NCBI GenBank assembly: GCA_030533445.1
Contig: CM060082.1
Location: forward strand, 37,012,817 to 37,076,816
Direction: 5' to 3'
Length of the DNA stretch: 64,000 bases
DNA from: Cyprinodon diabolis
Lineage: Eukaryota > Chordata > Actinopteri > Cyprinodontiformes > Cyprinodontidae
Position 1 is the stretch's first letter, and the number at the start of each line of letters is the position of its first letter. Made by a program: the position numbers and the translations under genes. Below, one piece after another: positions 42,919-52,683 of the stretch. Under the pieces are notes generated by a model, which was not told the origin of the DNA, searched no databases, and saw only the letters and a list, made by a program, of their open reading frames with translations.

Positions 42919-43636
42919 TGTTGGGAGCTGGGGAGGTACCACCTTTCTCAAGTAGAGTGCGCCGTGGGTCTCCTGGGCTGGAGCCCTCCAGCACACCTGG
43001 AGCTCGTCAGCCTATCAGGAGACCTTCCCTACATAAGCAGCTGCCAGACCTTCCTTCAACGCCGCAGTGTTGACCTAGTTTGGTTAGCAAACCTGAGCCT
43101 CTGTTACCTGAAAGAATCTTAGTTATCTCAAGAGAGAAACCTGATTCTAATCTGCCTCTGTCTTTGGTCACAGGAAACCTGTCTCAAGTCTGAAGCTCTG
43201 GATGAGCTTAACCTGCCTGCCAGCCCTGGTGAGCCAAACCTGAAGATTCCAATCTGGATTTCTCCTGCTGCTCTCAGAGAAGAGCTGGAAACTCTGATCA
43301 AGGTCTGCCATTCAAAGTCAGAAGCTAGACGCTGCTGCTGCTGCTTGTGCACTCTGCTGAACCAACAGTCTCTGGACCCAACGGTTCCCTCTCTCACAAG
43401 TAAAGCCTCGACTTCTTCAAGGTAGACTCTGAATTATCTAAAGACTCAATTAATCATCTGACTGCCTGGCTAATCAAACTGTCCCTCTCTGCAGACATCA
43501 GTGAATCCAACCCGGACCAGTACCTGAACCAGTTCATGTCTTTGTGTGAAAACCTTTGTCAATAAACTCTGTTAAACTTTTACTCAGCCTCCGTTTATGT
43601 TCTGCATGTGGGTTTAGCCTTAAACCAATCATGACA
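42919..43636 (+). repeat. 3' LTR of the chromovirus
   Basis: 718 bp from TGTTGGGAGCTGGGGAGG to CCAATCATGACA, preceded by the polypurine tract. Contains CTACATAAGCAG (TATA-like, about 43028) and AATAAACTCTGTTAAAC (poly(A) signal, 43561). A diverged relative stands alone at 28923-29556. Confidence 0.9.
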
Positions 43637-43869
43637 GGCTGGCTAGCCACATTTCTATTATAGATAGCGCTAAGGCATTCTACCTAGTCACAACTACAAT
43701 ATTTCTTGTCAAAGTTGTTACACAGATATCAATGATCACATTTCTGCCAGCTGAAATGAACTTTTGAGTAATGTGGAATCAGGTATTCAGTAGGATGCAT
43801 GAGAAGAACAAATGATGTCTGAATAATGAAGCTTAGGACCAATAGCATCCCTACCAAAGTTGAAATCAA

Positions 43870-44560
43870 ACCTCAATTCAATTTCAATTCAGTTTATTTA
43901 TATAGCGCCAAATTGATACAAAGTTTTCTATCTAAGGAAAACCAGTTGATTGCATTGACTCAAATACAATCCCTCACACTAAGCATACTTGTAGCAACAG
44001 TGGAGAGGAAAAACTCCCTTTTAACAGGAAGAAACCTCCAGTAGAACCAGGCTCAGTGTGAGCGGCCATCTGCCGAGGCCGACTGGGGTTCAAGGAGACA
44101 GAAGCAGAGATACAAAAAGCAGCTGTAAAAGGCGGCCCCGTCCAGGAAACACACAGCCAGGCAGACGAGCTCCAAGGCAGCTCCCATGCCAGAGGATGAA
44201 GAGAGCACATCCACCCAGCCACGGCCAGAGAAACAGGACCACACCTGAAGACAGGCCGATCTCCAACATCTACAAACAAGGGTGTTGATGGAAGCAGCAC
44301 AGCTGATGTTTCTTTCCTGGATGACGTCACAGATCGAAAAGATCTGCCTCCCATTCTACTTTTAGAAATTCTAGGAACCACTAGTAAACCTGCAGATTGA
44401 GAGCGAAGTGCTCTGTTAGGAACATAAGGAACAATCAGATCTCTGATATAAGATGGAGCTTGGCCATTTAAGGCTTTATATGTGAGAAGGAGGATTTTAA
44501 ATTCTATTCTTGATTTAACAGGAAGCCAATGAAACCTACGGCCTTAATTTTAAGCTTCAC
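43870..44560 (+). repeat. Dispersed teleost repeat (CAATTCAGTTTATTTATATA type)
   Basis: Starts with the phrase also seen at 32473, then GGAGAGGAAAAACTCCCTTT, AGGAAGAAACCTCCAGTAGA, and AAGGCTTTATATGTGAGAAG with GAAGCCAATG. These are typical of a very common fish interspersed repeat of unclear class. Confidence 0.6.
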
Positions 44561-46549
44561 TAAACGGAGCCTCCTGTCCAAAAACATCTGAGCGATGCAA
44601 ACAGCAGCTTTTAAACAGAGCGTGCACGAGGAGAAATGGCTTTGTGCACGCTCTCGCACAGGTTTAATAGACGTTCTCTCTCGGGAGCGTGCACAGGGTT
44701 CTGCATGTGCATTTTTTTTTTTAAGTGGAGAGGGCGAATCTTTTCAAGAAAAAATCCTTCACTATACCTTTAATCAGTCTTGCTTATAAAGAAATTGAAC
44801 AGTAACTTAATTTTGGTTTCTTTATTTTCTACCAATTTTACTCCTATTATTAAAGGAGATAGAGTATGTTGATAGATATCAAGATCAACTAAGTGATACT
44901 TGATGCTTTTTAGCTCCTTTTTTAGTTTTTTTTTTTTTTTTTGGCATTTGTATAACATATTGCACCTCTTTAGAATCAGGTAATCCCAAAGAGCCCAGCT
45001 CAATCGTAAACCAACTTTACACCATACCCAATAACAATCTGTCATCACATTAGAAGTCATGATTTTCCCTTCATTCCTGGTTTTCGTTTCATGGCATTCA
45101 AAAAAATGACTCTATCTGGTCATAAATGGGCTGATTTCGTCCGTAAAAGTCCACAGAGAAGTAATATCCAGTTGTATTTCCCAGAAAGTAAAATTATGGG
45201 TTGTTAAAATTCACCAAAGTTCTTTTTTTCCACCAAAAAGTGAAAATGCTATAAAATAAAATAAAAACGAATAAAATGCTATTAACAGAATTTATTCCAG
45301 TTTAATATAAGAAAATTATTGATTATGATCACACAATACAGAGCAGGTTAATGTTTAACACTCTACTGGGTTACGACAAGATTGTAATCCAGTAGATAAT
45401 TAAGCCACTTTACTACCCAGAGGTAGGAAACCCCCCTTTAAACCTTGAACTAAGCAGTTCAAGCAATAGAAGGCTGAACCTCACAGCAAACACACCAGCT
45501 GGCTCTCCTCAACAGTCTAAAGCCACAGCTTTCTGCACACACCCCCCAACTATTAATTTTCCAAATAAGGTAATAACGGGAATTCACATGGTCTTCCCTT
45601 CATCTAGTATAAGCACAGATGTTTTACAAGGCAATAAATAAGTAGTTATGTCAACACTACATGTCCATAGAGAGATAAAAGAGAAACAGAGCAGCCTGCA
45701 AGACTCAGGCAACCGTGCCTCAAAGATACACAATAAAGAGTAAGATAAAACAGATATTAATCTTTTAGGGTGCATTAATCATTAACACTACCTACACCAA
45801 CCAAATCTTTTATTTCAAACATTTGTTATTTTAATGGAGGAATTTTGACCCACTGTAATCTGCTAAATTGTCTAACTCTGCCAAACTCAGAGACCTTTGA
45901 TCATTAGTCACTCCCTAACATCTCAATTATATTCTCAATCTCAACTGTATATATTATATTATATAACTTTTGCCAGATTTCAGGCTTCAGAAATCAAATA
46001 TAAAATTATATTTTCTTTGTGAAAATTCAACAAGTGGGATACAATCAGGAAGTGGAGTAATATTTATGTGATATTTAAATCTTTTTTAGAAATAAAAAGC
46101 TGAAAAAGGGGGCTGGATAATTTCATACATTCGGCGCACACGGATGACGTGTGTGACGGATGTCATACACACTCCGCTTTGTTTTAAAAAAAATATAGAT
46201 ATAAAAAATATAACCGCGGATGTCTGGGGGACAGTGATTTGCCTACATGTTATGAATGCTGGCGTACCATAAAGAATAAATTATGAACAGTTTAGTTTGT
46301 GCCTTCAACTCGTTGCCCAAAGGAAGACGTTACTTGGATATAACCTAACGGAATATCTTCAGAACAGCTCCAAATGACACAAAACTAATATGGGTGAGTA
46401 GAACATGATGTAATAACGTAAAATCAAGGGGCCAATGTAAAAAAAAAAGTCTTCCCCTTTAACACTCCAGTTGCTGCATCCAACAGCTGTTACATCCTTC
46501 ATGAAGTGGCTCCACACCTGATTGATCCACTCAGCCTTTTAAGTGAATA
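44561..46549. other. Unassigned DNA left of the Tc1 element
   Basis: No gene supported. GC-richer spots with CpG lie at 44600-44700 and 46130-46220. Confidence 0.4.
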
Positions 46550-46550
46550 T

Positions 46551-46580
46551 ACACTATATTGCCAAAAGTATTTGCTCACC
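46551..46580. repeat. Left terminal inverted repeat of the Tc1-like element
   Basis: Together with 47771-47800 forms a 30-bp perfect inverted match that includes one base of the TA duplication on each side. Confidence 0.95.
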
Positions 46581-47799
46581 TGCCTTGACTCACATATGAG
46601 CTTAAGTGACATCCCGTTCCTAATCCATAGGGTTCAATATGACGTCGGTCCACCCTTTGCAGCTAGAACAGCTTCAACTCTTCTGGGAAGGCTGTCCACA
46701 AGGTTTAGGAGTGTGTTTATGGGAATTTTTGACCATTCTTCCAGAAGCGCATTTGTGAGGTCGCACACTGATGTTGGACGAGAAGGCCTGGCTCTCAGTC
46801 TCCGCTCTAATTCATCCCAAAGGTGTTCTATCGGGTTGAGGTCAGGACTCTGTGCAGGCCAGTCAAGTTCATCCACACCAGACTCTGTCATCCATGTCTT
46901 TATGGACCTTGCTTTGTGCACTGGTGCACAGTCATGTTGGAAGAGGAAGGGGCCAGCTCCAAACTGTTCCCACAAAGTTGGGAGCATGGAATTGTCCAAA
47001 ATGTCTTGGTATGCTGAAGCATTCAGAGTTCCTTTCACTGGAACTAAGGGGCCAAGCCCAGCTCCTGAAAAACAACCCCACACCATAATCCCCCCTCCAC
47101 CAAACTTTACACTTGGCACAATGCAGTCAGACAAGTACCGTTCTCCTGGCAACCGCCAAACCCAGACCCGTCCATCAGATTGCCAGATGGAGAAGCGCGA
47201 TTCGTCACTCCAGAGAACGCGTCTCCACTGCTCTAGAGTCCAGTGGCGGCGTGCTTTACACCACCGCATCCGACGCTTTGCATTGCACTTGGTTATGTAT
47301 GGCTTGGATGCAGCTGCTCGACCATGGAAACCCATTCCATGAAGCTCTCTGCGCACTGTTCTTGAGCTAATCTGAAGGCCACATGAAGTTTGGAGGTCTG
47401 TAGTGATTGACTCTGCAGAAAGTTGGCGACCTCTTCGCACTATGCGGTTCAGCATCCGCTGACCCCGCTCCGTCAGTTTACGTGGCCTACCACTTCGTGG
47501 CTGAGTTGCTGTCGTTCCCAAACACTTCCATTTTCTTATAATACAGCTGACAGTTGACTGTGGAATATTTAGGAGCGAGGAAATTTCACGACTGGATTTG
47601 TTGCACAGGTGGCATCCTATCACAGTTCCACGCTGGAATTCACTGAGCTCCTGAGAGCGACCCATTCTTTCACAAATGTTTGTAAAAACAGTCTGCATGC
47701 CTAGGTGCTTGAATTTATACACCTGTGGCCATGGAAGTGATTGGAACACCTGATTCCAATAATTTGGATGGGTGAGCAAATACTTTTGGCAATATAGTG
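46552..47799 (-). mobile_element. Tc1-like DNA transposon, apparently complete
   Basis: Perfect terminal inverted repeats (46552-46580 against 47771-47799, starting CACTATATTGCCAAAAGTAT) are flanked by TA at 46550-46551 and 47800-47801, the Tc1/mariner target duplication. The 1248-bp element encloses one uninterrupted transposase gene on the minus strand. Confidence 0.95.
46634..47698 (-). CDS. Tc1-like transposase (DD34E), intact
   Basis: Cut-and-paste transposase that binds the inverted repeats and inserts at TA in the nucleus. The first in-frame ATG is at 47698 ([20 protein letters not shown]), giving 354 residues. A second ATG ([10 protein letters not shown], 47665) is also plausible, and the family is normally about 340. 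Paired-like helix-turn-helix region: [20 protein letters not shown] to [10 protein letters not shown], then the GRPRK hook, then a second HTH (SGLQIS-type TVRREL). Catalytic residues: Asp in VLWSDESRF, Asp in [10 protein letters not shown], Glu in [11 protein letters not shown], with 34 residues between the last two. A glycine-rich box, [17 protein letters not shown], is present. No stop or frameshift is seen. The perfect repeats and intact frame suggest recent activity. Confidence 0.93.
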   Translation of the reverse strand: MQTVFTNICERMGRSQELSEFQRGTVIGCHLCNKSSREISSLLNIPQSTVSCIIRKWKCLGTTATQPRSGRPRKLTERGQRMLNRIVRRGRQLSAESITTDLQTSCGLQISSRTVRRELHGMGFHGRAAASKPYITKCNAKRRMRWCKARRHWTLEQWRRVLWSDESRFSIWQSDGRVWVWRLPGERYLSDCIVPSVKFGGGGIMVWGCFSGAGLGPLVPVKGTLNASAYQDILDNSMLPTLWEQFGAGPFLFQHDCAPVHKARSIKTWMTESGVDELDWPAQSPDLNPIEHLWDELERRLRARPSRPTSVCDLTNALLEEWSKIPINTLLNLVDSLPRRVEAVLAAKGGPTSY

Positions 47800-47800
47800 T
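47771..47800. repeat. Right terminal inverted repeat of the Tc1-like element
   Basis: Exact reverse complement of 46551-46580. It starts GGTGAGCAAATACTTTTGGC. Confidence 0.95.
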
Positions 47801-47816
47801 ATATATACACTTCTAG

Positions 47817-48370
47817 TGTCATGATCTCAGCCTTATAGCCTCTCTGATTACTCACTTCATTCACCTGCCGTACCCTCCCCACTCTCTAATCATCATTTAT
47901 CTTATTCACCTGCTTGCTCTTCTATATATAGAGTTGAGCACAGCTATCGGGTCCAGATCATTATTTGTGTATTCTTAGTTTATTTGTGTTAGTTATTCAT
48001 GTTTGTTTCACAAGTTTTAGTTAAGTTTCTGGTTCATGTCCTGGCATTGGAAGTCCAGGGGATTGAGAGGGTTTAATGTCTGTCTCCTGGTCATGTCCCG
48101 GTTCTTCTCCGCTGAGCCCTAAGGGTTTAGGCTCAGATCGCGGGCAGGTCAGTTTTAATTCCCATAAGCCTGGCTCCTAGGAGGAGACCAGTTTAAAGTT
48201 AGGCATTTATCCTGGAACCATGTCTTGTCTATATTCCTCTCTAACACTTAGATGGTACACAGTCTGGTTCAGTTCTGCATACCATTTACACTCAACAGTT
48301 ATCCCGGTTATCATCTTTCGACCGATCTCTGCATGGTTTCAAAAGGGTAGTGTAAATGGGGCTTATGTCT
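47817..48370 (+). mobile_element. LTR-like sequence, same family as the LTR at 9837-12862
   Basis: Begins TGTCATGATCTCAGCC about 15 bases right of the Tc1 element. Its CCTGGCTCCTAGGAGGAGAC then CAGTTTAAAGT matches the reverse complement of about 12490-12525. A CA terminus could not be fixed, so the right border is approximate. Confidence 0.5.
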
Positions 48371-48664
48371 CTCAGCTGGCCTGCTGATTAATGAAAGAAA
48401 AGTCTGGGTGGTCCTGTTGACACTGCTGCCTCACTGGGACTCGGTTTTGGTCAAATGAAACATCATGATTACCAGAAGTTAAAATAGCAAGAAGATATAA
48501 AAAAATTGGGGTTATCTCCGCAGCAAAAAATGTTTTACAAAAATACTAAAAATGGAAAAGATGAATGGTTTTAGAGAGGCCAACAAGAAAAGAAAACCAT
48601 ACACAAATCCCTTTTTGCTGTTTTTATTGTACAATGGACATATTACAAGTGAAATTACCACATA

Positions 48665-48840
48665 CAGTAGCAGCCATTAAAAATGGCCCTTCCCAGTCAA
48701 TCGCCAGCCGAATGGCAGCCTTTTTCCCTGCGACTCCCAGCAAAAAAGATTGATGTTTAAAAGGGAATTGTAAGGGACTAGCCAAGGGCCAGCCAAGGGC
48801 CCATCAAGGAAATTGTGGAAATTTTGAATGGCTACTACTG
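48665..48840. mobile_element. 176-bp mariner-type MITE
   Basis: Ends CAGTAGCAGCCATT and AATGGCTACTACTG are 14-bp inverted repeats with one mismatch. They are flanked by TA at 48663-48664 and 48841-48842. The interior is non-coding and includes the short direct repeat GCCAAGGGCC. Confidence 0.75.
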
Positions 48841-48849
48841 TATAGGGTC

Positions 48850-50260
48850 AGTGTGTGTATGCTAATGAGTAAATGTAGTGAAATGCACTTTTAAGTCCCC
48901 TGACTTAAGAAGGATCTAAATAACTACAGGCCAATTACCTCATTGGTGGATCCATAAATGGGACAAGTATTTCCTTTATAACTTTCTCCCCTTCTTTCTA
49001 ATCAATATGACCCTGTCTTAAAACTCACTCTAAATAAAGTAAACAAGCAGTATCATCATGTTTCATTTGGCTAAATACAAAACTGACACCAAACAAGAGA
49101 CTCTCAACGACAACACAGAACGACAGGTGGGTTAATGATTTGTATCTTACTTGGAAAAGGAGGATGTGCCTCTATGTTCTTAAAAGCATCAGTGCTCCAA
49201 TTACAGGTTGCTCTAGTGTGAGCCCCCAGGATTAACAAAGACTCTTGATAGGAGTCGAAGAGTTTTCAAGAAAACTGAGCAAATGTCAGTATTCTCCAGT
49301 TTAAGCCTGCAATGTGGTTGTCATGACCCAGAATGGCTGAGAATTTGCTTAGGCACCTTCCTTTGCATTTATTAATTTAGTGACATTCACAACATGTCCA
49401 CAGCATGACCAAGGTCCACCCTGTTTTCTCACTGTCACATCTTATCTTATGAAAACAAATAATATGTCTAGGAACTGAAAAACTCATTTTGTGAGAATGA
49501 AATAGGGGATTTTAAAGTCTGTCCAAATATGATAGTTGTTTGATAATATTTAGTGTAGTTGTATCAGATTTTAGAGAGAAACCAAAAGTGATCCATAATT
49601 TCATTAATATCCAAATACTTTTAATATCAGCTCAAATATATTATTGAAGAAAAGGACTAAAAAGCTTTATAAAAATTAATTATTCATTCATTTATTCATT
49701 ATGTATTTTCATTGTATTTATTCCAATCTGGATTCGTCCATAAAATGTCAGATATATTTGGCAGTTTCCAAGCAATTTTATCTCCTTGCAGTCAATTTAT
49801 AAAAAGAGCTTAACCAACAAACATCTCTGACATCAACTTATAGCAGTACTAGTAGCTCCCCCCAGTGGACAAAGGGGGTATAGTTTTGCCTGAAGGAAGG
49901 CACCATTTCTCATAAGCAGCAGCATGGTAAGGACCTTACCATGGTATAGTCCTGATTTCCCATCACCTGCAGTTGGTTTGAACTACATTTGTGTTTCCAG
50001 TAACTGTCAAAGATGAAAAGCGATGATTGTGGCGAAACAGTGTCAAAAAGTTGAAAATAAGAAATGTTTTACTTTGGTTTTGTACAATATTCCTGCACCA
50101 CTGCCTCACCAGCGACTGATATGCAAACGAGTACAGGGCCTTGAAACAGATAAATATAATGTTATGATTGACAATTTCACAGTAAACATACGTAAGGATC
50201 CCATCAGGAAGGTGCCACGTTGCCTGAATATTAACCCTGCACAATTTGCAAAAATATACA
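48850..50260. other. Unassigned DNA
   Basis: No gene supported. The antisense open frames at 49963-50325 (about 100 and 112 codons) have no recognisable similarity. Confidence 0.4.
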
Positions 50261-50705
50261 AGCTGTGTCCGAATGCCCTCCCTGATCACTATATGGGACA
50301 CTACATAGTGGTTAAGTCATTTTAGATCAGTTTCCGAATGTCTAGTGGATAAAAAAGTAATGCACTTGAAATTTCCCACAATGCACATTGAAAGTAGCGA
50401 TCATCCATGGTCACTAGATGAGCAGATATATCCCAGAATGCTTTGCAAGGAGTGCTCTCGTTGCAAACCATCTTGCAATTTCTTATTACTCAGCCTGCTG
50501 TCACCTACAGCTGTCACTACCATACAGCTGCGACAAATAACCAAGATGGCGTAGGCATCACGCGGGGAGGCGGAGTCACATGACCAAAGGAAAACTAAAA
50601 ATCGTGTTCATCTGTTAACGATCAGTTAACAGAGTTCACTATAAAGTCCACTATATAGTCCCCGCTCTATATAGTGATTGAGGGATTTAGGTGTTAGGGC
50701 GGACG
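50261..50705. mobile_element. MITE with TCACTATAT inverted ends
   Basis: Left end GTGTCCGAATGCCCTCCCTG then ATCACTATATGGGACACTAC. Right end CACTATATAGTCCCCGC then TATATAGTGATTGAGGGATT. The ends are imperfect inverted repeats with many internal CACTATA/TATAGTG words. The interior includes ATCACGCGGGGAGGCGGAGT. A truncated relative starts at 36790. Confidence 0.65.
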
Positions 50706-51263
50706 TTATGACGCAGCAACAGTCTCTTAGCAAAACTTAGTCGCATATACTTCCGTCTTTATAACCAATTAGGAAAGGCGGAAGTGACGTATGGCGTAAA
50801 GCACGACATATGTCGTAAAGTCTGCACAGTCGTAGTTGTTTTTCGTGTCAGGATTAATGCTACCCCCCTAGAAGTTACTTAGTGCCAGTGAAAGCAATTC
50901 AGATTTCCTTGGACCATAACAGAGGTGTCATTCAACTAGATATAAGTTGACATACACCCACAGAAGTTATGAAAAAATGTTATAGTTACTTAGTTTTGGT
51001 TTAATGGTTGATACAATTGACGTCAGATGCACTGAGACAGTTTTGTCTGATCCAATCTGATAATTGGGCTGAACATATGGGACGATATCTGATACCAATC
51101 CAATTCAGTTGTTGTCTAAATGAACCATATGTCTTACCTTATTGATGAAGGCTTTAACCTTGACATAAACATTGTTAATAAAAGGATAAACATTAACCCA
51201 GCTATAAATGTGCTTTACATTATTTGTTAGCAATTAAGCAGCAAAAAAAAAAAAAACTAAATA

Positions 51264-51308
51264 CCATCCATCCATCCATCCATCCATCCATCCATCCATC
51301 CATCCATT
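51264..51308. repeat. (CATC)n microsatellite
   Basis: About eleven CATC units preceded by a run of A. In fish this microsatellite commonly leads into the repeat that resumes at 51868. Confidence 0.95.
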
Positions 51309-51349
51309 TCTTACATGCTTATGCCAAGTGGGTTCGCAAGGGGTGCTAG

Positions 51350-51867
51350 TAGCCTGACGTAGTCCTACTCAATTCTAGTCAGAATATGAGTCTGATACTG
51401 CTCCATGGAGCTGTGATTATGGAGCGTGTTTCGAACGAGCCAGGAAAAAAAAGGCCTCTGCACTCAATTGGATAGACCTACAACCAATAAGAGCAACGGA
51501 GTGTGTGACGTATGTTAAGCGACGCATAGTTGTTGTCAACAAAAATCAAAGCGTGCAGTTTCTCTGTTCCTCTTTTAAAATTAATTTGCTGTCGATATCT
51601 TCTAGAACAGACCTAATAGCAGAATCTACACACCTCAACTCTCCAGCAGCAGCCATTGTTGTTGTCACCCAAGCGCGCTTTGGTGACGTGGTTGATTACG
51701 TTACTGTTGATCATCTGTCCATCATCGTATAAAGCCCGCCCTGACAATTTGATTGGCCCGCCAGATATTGTGCGAGCATACTCGCGCTATTATTGAGCAA
51801 TGCCAGACCGAACTTCCCGACCTCAAACGTTGTGGGCGGGACTAAGTTCGGAATGGCACCCAGGCTA
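51350..51867. mobile_element. 518-bp MITE with 9-bp target-site duplication
   Basis: Ends TAGCCTGACGTAGTCC and GGACTAAG...CACCCAGGCTA share the inverted termini TAGCCTG/CAGGCTA. It interrupts a fish repeat: GGGTGCTAG precedes it (51341-51349) and GGGTGCTGG follows it (51868-51876), a duplication with one mismatch. Removing the element rejoins GGTTCGCAAGGGGTGCT to GGTGCCTATCTCC. The interior is CpG-containing and non-coding. Confidence 0.8.
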
Positions 51868-52010
51868 GGGTGCTGGTGCCTATCTCCAGCAGTCATTGGG
51901 TGAGAGGGGGGGTACACCCTGGACAGGTCGCCAGTCCATTGCAGGGCAAAATAGTGACAAACAGGACAAACAACCATTCACACACACTCACACCTAAGGG
52001 GACTTTAGAG
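51868..52010 (+). repeat. Dispersed teleost repeat tail
   Basis: GGGTGCTGGTGCCTATCTCC, GGGGGGTACACCCTGGACAG, GTCGCCAGTCCATTGCAGGG and ACCATTCACACACACTCACA are stock phrases of a very common fish interspersed repeat. Its left part lies before 51350. Confidence 0.7.
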
Positions 52011-52683
52011 AAGCCGAACTAAATAACAATTCCATGTAAAGTACACTGGATTGGATCTCAGCGATCTGATATCAAATTACCAATATCCAATCTGGCTAAT
52101 TAGTCAATATTGCTATCCGTTATCCGATCCACGTATCACATCAGGTTATCTCTATTAAAAATACAGTTATACTCATTTCAGTTTATGACATAAAATACAA
52201 TTACATTTCTGGTTGTGACAAAAAAAAAATAAAATAAAATTCAGACAGGGTCAAGTTATTTATATTTTCTTTTTACAGTAGGGTATTTTCAGAAAAGGTG
52301 AAAACATCCACTAAAAATGATTAAAAGAAAACAACTCTTTCCATTTACAAGGACAGACATTTAACCCAAAAGATGCGGTGTATAAATTCAAGAACCCTGC
52401 AGTACCAACAAAAGCATATGTTCCAGAGTCAAAAATGCATATGCTTGTCTTTTTTTAAAAAAGGTGGTGCAATAGAAATCTCTCTGTGGTTTATGCAATC
52501 TGTAGGCTAGGATTTAAAATAGCTGTCTGGTACCATCCATATGAAGCCTTGAATACAGGGCTATTATGCAGTATTGTTGCTGTCATTGCACTATGCAGTT
52601 TTGATGAAGCAACAGATGGTTAGTGCATGTAGATAATGATAAACAGTGATTATAACCCTAATATCTCTTCAATTCAGGCAAAA
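52011..52683. other. DNA upstream of the copy C ATG exon
   Basis: I cannot identify a non-coding first exon for copy C comparable to 22560-22636. An acceptor (AATTCAG) precedes the ATG exon at 52678. Confidence 0.4.

Larger units (their letters stand above)
39023..43636 (+). mobile_element. Ty3 chromovirus-type LTR retrotransposon, rearranged and defective
   Basis: Order on the plus strand: 5' LTR remnant (39023-39266), gag in two frames, protease, start of RT, a misplaced 175-bp chromodomain segment, RNase H, integrase zinc finger and part of the core, C-terminal integrase with chromodomain, polypurine tract AGAGGGGGG (42908-42915), 3' LTR (42919-43636). Chromodomain-bearing integrase places it with the chromoviruses (Sushi-like elements of fish). 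The RT catalytic core and integrase catalytic Glu are missing, so it cannot move unaided. Over the 244 shared bases the LTRs differ at about seven positions by eye, indicating a fairly young insertion. Confidence 0.9.

Noticed and set aside
46506..47342. 278-codon plus-strand open frame
   Set aside because: It is the antisense shadow of the Tc1-like transposase, which has clear family motifs on the minus strand.
47699..47779. Extra 27 N-terminal residues of the Tc1 transposase
   Set aside because: That reading starts from TTG inside the terminal repeat. The first ATG at 47698 or the second at 47665 is the natural start.
51264..51308. Regular CATC repeat as a CRISPR-like array
   Set aside because: Plain tetranucleotide microsatellite with no spacers. 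The window is vertebrate DNA.
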